Positions 1 to 5,078 of a stretch of 5,078 bases of DNA are shown one piece after another. How positions within the stretch are numbered: position 1 is the first letter of the stretch; each line of letters starts with the position of its first letter. A program made the translations under genes and the position numbers. Below the pieces are notes generated by a model. It did no database searches, had not been told where the DNA came from, and saw only the letters and a list, made by a program, of their open reading frames with translations. The stretch comes from UBA920 sp964424635 (lineage in GTDB: Bacteria > Patescibacteriota > Doudnabacteria > UBA920), in the NCBI GenBank assembly GCA_964424635.1, contig CAYRJC010000056.1, forward strand, positions 1-5,078. The letters run 5' to 3'.

Positions 1-1
1 G

Positions 2-130
2 ATGATTATAGAGAATGTTGCAAAACAATTGCTTCCATTTATTCCCGAGTCCGCCCAAAAGATCTTAGATGCAGTTACTGCTGAAAAAATTGTGAAAGCC
101 GGAGCTTTGTTTCCAAGAATAGAATTATAA
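2..130 (+). CDS. metG: Methionyl-tRNA synthetase, C-terminal end (partial, 5' end outside window)
   Basis: Positions 2-127 encode 42 residues, followed by TAA at 128-130; the gene starts upstream of the window. The peptide contains LLPFIPESAQKI and ends in ALFPRIEL. This is the usual end of bacterial MetRS: a helix of the anticodon-binding bundle with a PFxPE(T/S)AxKI pattern, then a closing LFPRIE segment. MetRS attaches methionine to initiator and elongator tRNA-Met in the cytoplasm. The protein stops right after LFPRIE, so it lacks the C-terminal tRNA-binding (Trbp111-like) extension found in some bacterial MetRS proteins. The stop abuts the next gene's ATG, and a metG-tatD order is common in bacteria, which supports the call. 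The ATG at position 2 is an internal methionine, not the start. The catalytic part cannot be seen, so the assignment rests on these 42 residues and the context. Confidence 0.82.
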   Translation: MIIENVAKQLLPFIPESAQKILDAVTAEKIVKAGALFPRIEL

Positions 131-982
131 ATGAAACTAATAGATACCCATACTCATATTAACCTGCGAGCGTTTAAAGATGATGCAGTGGAAACTATTA
201 AACGTGCGCATGATGCAGGCGTTGTAGTTGTTAATGTTGGCACGCAAATTGATACCAGCCGCCAGGCTGTAACTTTGCTTGATCAGTTTTCTGAAGATGT
301 CTACGCGGTTGTGGGCTTGCATCCAACTCATACTTATTCTCATGATTTTGAGGACGAAGAAGAGGTAAAATTTAAAACTCGAGAAGAGCATTTTGATACT
401 GATTTATATAAACAGTTGGCACTAAATCCAAGAGTTGTCGGAATAGGTGAATGTGGATTGGATTATTATCGAATGCCTCTAGATAGAGATAACGACGAGA
501 TTAAGTCTTTGCAAAAAGCGGCTTTTTTGGATCAAATAACTTTAGCATTAGAATTAGATAAAGCCTTGTGTGTTCATTGTCGTCCAAGTGAGGGCACAAT
601 TGATGCTTATGAAGACTTATTGGATATTCTAAAAGAAGTAAGAATTAATAATTCTAGCTTAAGATTTGAAGTCCATTGTTATACAGGTGACTTGGCTACT
701 GCTCAAAAATTTACAGAATTAGGCGGCTATATTGGTCTTAATGGGATAATTACTTTTGATAAGACTGGTCGCAGTGAAGAAGTTGTAAAGGGTTTGCCAT
801 TAGAAGTTATGATCTTAGAAACCGATGCTCCGTATTTAACTCCTAAGTCTATGCGAGGTAAGCGCAACGAGCCTAGTTATTTACCAGAGGTAGCAGAAAA
901 AATAGCTGAGTGGAAAAATATTTCTGTAGAAAAGGTTAGCGAACAGACTACAAATAATGCAAAGAAGTTATTTAAAATATGA
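131..982 (+). CDS. tatD: TatD family metal-dependent hydrolase (putative DNase)
   Basis: This 283-residue protein is a TIM-barrel amidohydrolase of the TatD family, predicted cytoplasmic with no signal peptide. All expected metal ligands are visible: H7 and H9 in DTHTHI, E107 in GECGLDYYR, H149 in VHCRP, H182 in VHCYTGD and D232 in ETDAPYL. GLHP (62-65) and ETDAPYLTP (230-238) are family signatures. Characterised members are Mg-dependent 3'-5' exonucleases or DNases; some relatives are reported to hydrolyse D-aminoacyl-tRNA, so the substrate here is not settled. It is somewhat longer than the usual 255-265 residues, mainly because of an acidic stretch at about 70-92 between GLHP and the E107 strand. 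The ATG at 131 directly follows the metG stop codon, and the DTHTHI motif begins at residue 5, as expected for a correct start. No good Shine-Dalgarno sequence precedes it, so translation is probably coupled to metG. The family call is secure; the biochemical role is inferred. Confidence 0.95.
   Translation: MKLIDTHTHINLRAFKDDAVETIKRAHDAGVVVVNVGTQIDTSRQAVTLLDQFSEDVYAVVGLHPTHTYSHDFEDEEEVKFKTREEHFDTDLYKQLALNPRVVGIGECGLDYYRMPLDRDNDEIKSLQKAAFLDQITLALELDKALCVHCRPSEGTIDAYEDLLDILKEVRINNSSLRFEVHCYTGDLATAQKFTELGGYIGLNGIITFDKTGRSEEVVKGLPLEVMILETDAPYLTPKSMRGKRNEPSYLPEVAEKIAEWKNISVEKVSEQTTNNAKKLFKI
979..982 (+). other. ATGA stop/start overlap of tatD and leuS
   Basis: The sequence ATGA holds the leuS start (979-981) and the tatD stop (980-982). 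Upstream there is only a weak purine run, AGAAG at 963-967, about 11 bases before the ATG. The overlap indicates re-initiation by the same ribosomes and places the two genes on one transcript. It also fixes the leuS start, because MKKYNPSVIEKKWQNYW is the usual beginning of LeuRS. Confidence 0.85.
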
Positions 983-3840
983 AAAAATATAATCCTTCCG
1001 TAATAGAAAAAAAATGGCAAAACTATTGGAATACTAATAGTGTTTTTTCGGCAACTGAAAATAGTAATAAAGAGAAAAAATATGTATTGGTAGAATTCCC
1101 ATTTCCTTCTGGTGATGGTTTGCATATGGGACATCTTCGTAGTTACACTGCGGCGGATGTTTTGGCTCGCTATTATAGAATGACAGGAAAAGAAGTTTTG
1201 TATCCAATTGGTTGGGATGCTTTTGGTTTACCAGCAGAAAATTACGCAATTAAAAAGGGTGTTCAGCCAAAAGTTTCTACTGCTCAAAATATAGAAAATA
1301 TCAAAAAGCAGTGTATGCGTTTGGGTTATAGCTTTGATTGGAATCGTGAGGTTAATACAACTGACCCTGAATATTATAAATGGACTCAATGGTTGTTTCT
1401 AAAATTTTATGAAGCTGGTTTGGCTTACGAAGCTACTGGTTTGATTAACTGGTGTCCAAAAGACATGACTGGTTTGGCTAATGAAGAAGTAATTAATGGT
1501 CACTGCGAACGATGTGGTGCGCCTGTAGAAAAAAAAGAACTTCGACAGTGGTATTTAAAAATTACTGAGTATGCAGAAAAGTTATTAAAAGGTTTGGATG
1601 ATTTACCGCAGTGGCCAGAAGCTGTTAAATTGCAGCAAGCTAATTGGATTGGAAAATCAGAAGGTGCAGAAATTGAATTTGAAGTTAAGATAAATGACGG
1701 TGTTTCTGATAAAGAAGCTTCAGGTAAAAAAATAAAAGTATTTACTACTCGTCCAGATACAATTTTTGGAGCGACTTATTTGGTATTGGCGCCAGAGCAT
1801 AAATTAATCGAAGAATTAAAACTTTCGATTAAAAATATAGATGAAGTGAAAAGCTATATTGATGCTGCTAGTAAAAAAGAAGAATTTGATCGGACGGCAG
1901 AAGGTAAAGAAAAGACCGGTGTAGAGTTACAAGGTATAAGCGCTTTAAACCTTGCTACTGGAGAACAAATTCCAATTTGGGTAGCTGATTATGTTTTGGT
2001 TCATTATGGAAGCGGCGCGATAATGTCAGTGCCTGCTCATGATAGTCGTGATTTTGAATTTGCTACTAAGTTTAACTTACCAATCGTTCAGGTGGTGGCG
2101 CCGCGTGTTGTAGATACGGTTAACCCTCCTATTGATGGTATGGAAATGACCGACAGAAATATAATTCATGCTATCGTAAAACATCCCACTCAAGAAAAGT
2201 TTTTATCTCTTAAGTGGAAGGAGTTTAATTGGCAGACTTTTATTACTGGCGGGATAAAGGAAAATGAAGATGTAATTGCTGCTGGTCAGCGAGAAATTAT
2301 AGAAGAAACCGGCTACAAAAACATCTCTTTTATATCTAAGCTTCCTTTTATAGTTCGAGCGGAATTCCATGCTGCTCATAAAGGAGTTAATCGTCGAGTT
2401 AATGCTAATGTTTTAATGTTCAAGTTGAATGATTTAGAACAAATAGAAGTTGCTGAAAAAGAGCACGCTTTGTTTGAACCAGTATGGTTAGATATGGAAG
2501 AAATGAAAAATCTTTCTCCGGTTTCTGAGCTTCCTTATATTTTAGATTGGATACAAAATGGCGATTATCCATACATCGGCGAAGGTGTCTTAATTAATTC
2601 CGGAGAATTTACTGGCCAAAATTCTACAGAAGTTTTGTCTCAGATGTCTACAAAATATGGGAGTACAAAAACTACTTACAAGCTTCGTGACTGGGTTTTT
2701 AGTCGCCAGCGCTATTGGGGTGAACCAATTCCATTGGTTCATTGCGACAAAGATGGGATAGTCGCAGTTCCGGAAAATCAGTTACCAGTAGTTTTACCTG
2801 AAGTTACTAAATATGAACCAACTGGGACAGGGGAATCGCCACTTGCTGCTATTGATGAATGGGTTAATACTTTGTGTCCGAAGTGTGGTGGTCCTGCTAA
2901 GCGCGAGACAAATACTATGCCTCAATGGGCAGGTAGTTCTTGGTATTATCTTCGTTATGCTGATTCAAAAAATGATTCTCAGTTTGCATCTATTGATAAA
3001 TTAAAGTACTGGCTATCAGTCGATGTTTATTTTGGTGGAATGGAACACACAACCCTTCATTTATTATATTCTCGTTTTTGGAATATATTTCTGCATGATC
3101 AAGGTCTGGTTCCTGTATCAGAGCCATACGCCAAACGCGTTCCTCATGGCATGATTTTGGCTAAAGATGGATCTAAGATGAGTAAAAGTAAGGGGAATGT
3201 TGTTAATCCAGATGAACTAGTAAATCAGTATGGTGCGGATGCAACCAGAATGAATCAATTATTTTTAGGACCACACGAGGCTAGTATTTCTTGGAGTGAT
3301 AAGGGTTTTTCTGGAGTATCAAGGTTTCTTGATCGAGTTTGGTATTGGATTAATACTGCAAAACCTATAGATCAGGATAGTGAGAAAGTCCAGCGCGAGC
3401 TTCATATTCTTATCAAAAAAACTACAGAAGATATTGAAAACTTTTCTTACAATACCGCGGTCTCTAATTTCATGAAGTTTTATAATGAAGTTAAAGATGA
3501 ATCTGTGACAAAGGTAACTTTAGAGACATTTGTAAAATTGCTTTATCCTATAGTGCCTCATATTTCTGAAGAAATGTTTGAATTACTAGGAGGTTCTGGT
3601 TCTGTACAAACTCAAGTTTGGCCTCAGTATGATGAAAGTAAAATCATTACTTCTATGGTGAAAATGATTGTTCAGGTTAATGGTAAGGTTCGTGATACTT
3701 TAGAGGTTCCTCTTGGTAGTAATCAAGACGAAGTACAAGAATTAGCTCTAAAATCAGATAAAGTAATAACAGCGATGTCTGGTAAGGGATCTAATCGTAT
3801 TATTTTTGTACAAGATCGATTGATAAACTTTGTAGTATAA
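979..3840 (+). CDS. leuS: Leucyl-tRNA synthetase with a Nudix domain inserted in the CP1 editing region
   Basis: This class Ia synthetase charges tRNA-Leu with leucine in the cytoplasm. Domains in order: N-terminal catalytic half with HMGH (49-52); a zinc knuckle with C159, C176 and C179; the CP1 editing domain with TTRPDT (256-261) and SVPAHDSRD (350-358); an inserted Nudix domain (about 390-528); the return to the catalytic core at GEGVLINSGEF (534-544) and RDWVFSRQRYWG (570-581); a CPKC pair (633-636); SSWYYLRY (653-660); KMSKS (733-737); the anticodon-binding helical bundle (about 800-885); and a small C-terminal domain (about 890-953) with VQVNGKVRD. T261 and D355 match the E. coli editing residues T252 and D345, so proofreading should work. 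There is no leucine-specific insertion before KMSKS, unlike E. coli. Bacterial LeuRS is normally about 800-870 residues; the insert explains the 953 here. The frame is open throughout, with no sign of frameshift. Confidence 0.97.
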   Translation: MKKYNPSVIEKKWQNYWNTNSVFSATENSNKEKKYVLVEFPFPSGDGLHMGHLRSYTAADVLARYYRMTGKEVLYPIGWDAFGLPAENYAIKKGVQPKVSTAQNIENIKKQCMRLGYSFDWNREVNTTDPEYYKWTQWLFLKFYEAGLAYEATGLINWCPKDMTGLANEEVINGHCERCGAPVEKKELRQWYLKITEYAEKLLKGLDDLPQWPEAVKLQQANWIGKSEGAEIEFEVKINDGVSDKEASGKKIKVFTTRPDTIFGATYLVLAPEHKLIEELKLSIKNIDEVKSYIDAASKKEEFDRTAEGKEKTGVELQGISALNLATGEQIPIWVADYVLVHYGSGAIMSVPAHDSRDFEFATKFNLPIVQVVAPRVVDTVNPPIDGMEMTDRNIIHAIVKHPTQEKFLSLKWKEFNWQTFITGGIKENEDVIAAGQREIIEETGYKNISFISKLPFIVRAEFHAAHKGVNRRVNANVLMFKLNDLEQIEVAEKEHALFEPVWLDMEEMKNLSPVSELPYILDWIQNGDYPYIGEGVLINSGEFTGQNSTEVLSQMSTKYGSTKTTYKLRDWVFSRQRYWGEPIPLVHCDKDGIVAVPENQLPVVLPEVTKYEPTGTGESPLAAIDEWVNTLCPKCGGPAKRETNTMPQWAGSSWYYLRYADSKNDSQFASIDKLKYWLSVDVYFGGMEHTTLHLLYSRFWNIFLHDQGLVPVSEPYAKRVPHGMILAKDGSKMSKSKGNVVNPDELVNQYGADATRMNQLFLGPHEASISWSDKGFSGVSRFLDRVWYWINTAKPIDQDSEKVQRELHILIKKTTEDIENFSYNTAVSNFMKFYNEVKDESVTKVTLETFVKLLYPIVPHISEEMFELLGGSGSVQTQVWPQYDESKIITSMVKMIVQVNGKVRDTLEVPLGSNQDEVQELALKSDKVITAMSGKGSNRIIFVQDRLINFVV
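2146..2562 (+). other. Nudix hydrolase domain inserted within LeuRS
   Basis: LeuRS residues about 390-528 form a Nudix domain. The Nudix box covers residues 424-446 (positions 2248-2316) and fits GX5EX7REUXEEXGU: G424, E430, R438, E439, I440, E442, E443, G445, with Y446 at the final hydrophobic position. In this family the REUXEE glutamates bind the divalent metals that support cleavage of nucleoside diphosphates linked to another group. Before the box are a typical first strand (NIIHAIVKHP, 394-403) and WQTFITGG (418-425). After it come strand segments RRVNANVLMFKL (472-483) and the FEPVWLDMEEM segment (499-509), typical of a Nudix C-terminal half. The insert replaces the short loop between the LPIVQVV strand (367-373) and GEGVLINSGEF (534-544), a region of only about 20-25 residues in E. 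coli LeuRS. The substrate cannot be read from the sequence. Boundaries are approximate, within about 10 residues. Confidence 0.93.
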
Positions 3841-3846
3841 GTTTGA

Positions 3847-3860
3847 TGTTATAATATAAT
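3847..3860 (+). promoter_or_regulatory. Candidate extended -10 promoter for the MFS gene
   Basis: TGTTATAATATAAT contains TG, one spacer base and a perfect TATAAT (3850-3855), overlapped by a second perfect TATAAT at 3855-3860. No convincing -35 element lies at 16-18 bases. TTGATA at 3820-3825 is 24 bases from the first hexamer, and TTGTAG at 3830-3835 is 19 bases from the second. An extended -10 can work without a -35. Transcription would start near 3862-3867, giving a leader of roughly 55-60 bases before the ATG at 3922. The region is AT-rich, so chance matches are possible. Confidence 0.45.
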
Positions 3861-3898
3861 CATGATGTGGTTTTATAAACCATCTGATTTTTAATTTT
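3859..3898 (+). terminator. Candidate imperfect hairpin with T-rich tail (terminator of the leuS operon or MFS leader hairpin)
   Basis: The left arm 3859-3873 pairs with the right arm 3877-3888: ATCA with TGAT, GAT with ATC, and GGTTT with AAACC. This gives 12 pairs around a TAT loop, with bulges at T3863 and G3867-T3868 on the left side. The right arm runs directly into TTTT (3889-3892), then AA and TTTT (3895-3898). The position, 19 bases after the leuS stop, and the T-rich tail fit an intrinsic terminator. The stem is bulged and has few GC pairs, so it may be weak. It also lies just downstream of the candidate -10, so it could be part of the MFS mRNA leader instead. Confidence 0.4.
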
Positions 3899-3921
3899 AA
3901 AAATATAAGAAACAAAAATAA

Positions 3922-5070
3922 ATGTTATTTCATCTCCATCTCCCGCACTACTTTGCTTCTAAAGTTCGCAAGGAAGTAGAGCATTTGTATGCATCCACAG
4001 CTATTGGTAATTTGGCTCAAGCAATAATCTCGTTGTTTGAACCAATTTTTTTGTATTCCGTTGTGGGGTTGAGTGTTAGTGAAGTCTTATTGTTTATTTC
4101 AGTTGTCTATGCTTTGTATGTTTTATTAATTCCTTTTGGAGCTAAGATAGCAAGTAAGTTTGGGTATGCACATAGTATATTTTTTAGTATTCCTTTCCAG
4201 ATTTTATTTTGGTTATCATTGATTGGTTCTCAGTATAGTCATTCATTATTGTTTGTCGCTCCAGTACTCCTTGCTATTCAAAAATCATTGTTTTGGCCGG
4301 CATGGCATTCTACTTTAGCTCGCTTCGCTAATGGTAAGCAAGTTGCCCGAGAGTTTAGCGTGATGTATGCAATTATGAATCTAGTTCAGATTTTAGGACC
4401 AATGTTGGGTGGGTTTTTGAGTTTGTTTTTTGGTGTGAATTCTATATTCATTATTGGTTCTCTTATTTATGCTTGTTCTGCTATTCCTTTACTGTGGTCG
4501 GCAGAAGTTTTCAACCCTCATCCTTATAAATATCATGATACTTGGGAATTGATAAAAACTTATCCTGCCCAATTTTTTGGCTACTTTGGTTTTGCTGAAG
4601 AATTATTAGTTATGATAGTATGGCCTATATTTATTTTTTTGATTATCAAAAATTACCAAGATATTGGTTCGTTGGTTACCGTGGCAAGTTTGGTGGCTAC
4701 AGGTTTAGCTTTGCTTATAGGGATATATTCTGATCGTCATGGAAAGAAAAAAGTATTACAAATCGGTGGATTCTTTTATATACTTTCTTGGTTGGTGCGT
4801 ATTCCTGTAGTTAGTTCTTTTGGGGCATTTGTAACTGATGCTATTTCTAGAACTTCTAAAAGTTTAGTTTTTATCCCTGTATCTGCTATTACTTATGAAA
4901 GAGCTGAAGCAACTCATATCCTTCCTTATATTGTTGGAATGGAACAAATGTTATCGATCGGAAAGTTCTTAGCCGGAATTTTGGGAATGATAATTTTTAC
5001 AGCTACAGGAAGTTTTGTCGCATTATTTATTTTAGGCGCAATTTTTAGTCTGTTTTATTTTCTTATATAA
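3922..5070 (+). CDS. Major facilitator superfamily (MFS) transporter, substrate unknown
   Basis: This 382-residue, strongly hydrophobic inner-membrane protein has about 12 predicted transmembrane segments by eye: roughly 24-46, 52-73, 82-101, 106-126, 145-168, 172-192, 216-242, 247-268, 278-296, 299-322, 340-360 and 362-381. A motif-A-like loop follows helix 8 (GIYSDRHGKKK, 267-277). The equivalent loop after helix 2 is degenerate (PFGAKIASKFG, 71-81) and lacks the Asp. Helix 5 contains ILGPMLGGF (157-165), resembling motif C of proton-coupled drug antiporters. Charged residues lie in or beside helices 1 and 7 (E40, E226, E227). An efflux role is therefore possible, but the substrate is unknown. 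The ATG at 3922 directly follows an in-frame TAA (3919-3921), so no earlier start exists. The upstream sequence is A-rich with no clear Shine-Dalgarno. The protein ends straight after helix 12, close to the usual minimal MFS length, and looks complete. Confidence 0.85.
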   Translation: MLFHLHLPHYFASKVRKEVEHLYASTAIGNLAQAIISLFEPIFLYSVVGLSVSEVLLFISVVYALYVLLIPFGAKIASKFGYAHSIFFSIPFQILFWLSLIGSQYSHSLLFVAPVLLAIQKSLFWPAWHSTLARFANGKQVAREFSVMYAIMNLVQILGPMLGGFLSLFFGVNSIFIIGSLIYACSAIPLLWSAEVFNPHPYKYHDTWELIKTYPAQFFGYFGFAEELLVMIVWPIFIFLIIKNYQDIGSLVTVASLVATGLALLIGIYSDRHGKKKVLQIGGFFYILSWLVRIPVVSSFGAFVTDAISRTSKSLVFIPVSAITYERAEATHILPYIVGMEQMLSIGKFLAGILGMIIFTATGSFVALFILGAIFSLFYFLI

Positions 5071-5078
5071 AAAATCCT

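Noticed and set aside
137..391. Minus-strand open frame of 84 codons opposite tatD
   Set aside because: It lies wholly opposite conserved TatD motifs and its translation shows no recognisable domain, so it is a shadow of the coding strand.
980..982. TGA as a sense codon (genetic code 25 as in Gracilibacteria/SR1)
   Set aside because: TatD ends naturally at this TGA after its last helix, leuS starts there in another frame, and none of the genes needs an internal TGA.
877..1249. Two minus-strand open frames (85 and 71 codons) across the tatD-leuS junction
   Set aside because: Both are antisense to conserved coding sequence, including the LeuRS HMGH region, and have low-complexity hydrophobic translations typical of antisense AT-rich DNA.
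2146..2562. Nudix region as a separate gene or a chimeric assembly join
   Set aside because: The frame is continuous, with LeuRS sequence intact on both sides and no stop, frameshift or repeat at the borders. The insertion sits exactly in a loop between structural elements, as expected for a natural domain insertion.
2813..3004. Plus-strand 63-codon open frame inside leuS in another frame
   Set aside because: It overlaps the conserved CPKC and SSWYYLRY part of LeuRS and has no family resemblance.
3885..3915. AT-rich palindromic stretch (TTTTTAATTTTAAAAA) as an operator
   Set aside because: It is simple A/T sequence in an AT-rich gap and such a palindrome arises easily by chance; nothing ties it to a regulator.

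Overview
The window is 5,078 bases of AT-rich bacterial DNA with all genes on the + strand and almost no gap between them. It holds the last codons of a methionyl-tRNA synthetase (metG), a complete TatD-family metal-dependent hydrolase, a complete leucyl-tRNA synthetase (leuS) and a complete 12-helix major facilitator superfamily (MFS) transporter. TGA ends the TatD gene and no TGA is needed as a sense codon, so the standard bacterial code fits. Low GC, tight packing, weak Shine-Dalgarno sequences and the style of the proteins suggest a Candidate Phyla Radiation (Patescibacteria) genome. That placement is inferred from resemblance, not from a phylogenetic marker search.

Layout: positions 2-130 are the C-terminal end of MetRS. 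Its TAA is followed directly by the ATG of the TatD gene (131-982), whose TGA overlaps the ATG of leuS (979-3840) in an ATGA junction. These three genes look like one translationally coupled operon. An 81-base gap (3841-3921) follows, with an extended -10 promoter-like sequence and an overlapping imperfect hairpin followed by T-rich DNA. The MFS gene (3922-5070) comes next and is probably its own transcription unit. Only 8 bases follow it.

The outstanding feature is in leuS. The encoded LeuRS is 953 residues long and carries a complete Nudix hydrolase domain (about residues 390-528) at the C-terminal edge of the CP1 editing domain. The Nudix box matches the consensus GX5EX7REUXEEXGU except that the last hydrophobic position is Tyr. 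The HMGH and KMSKS synthesis motifs and the editing-site residues are also intact. The protein therefore appears to combine three active sites: tRNA-Leu charging, post-transfer editing and a nucleoside-diphosphate-type hydrolase of unknown substrate.

How the genes may work together: two aminoacyl-tRNA synthetases flank a TatD-family hydrolase. Some TatD relatives have been reported to act as D-aminoacyl-tRNA deacylases, so a tRNA-charging quality-control role is a reasonable hypothesis next to the more usual DNase assignment. The MFS transporter has no evident functional link to the operon.
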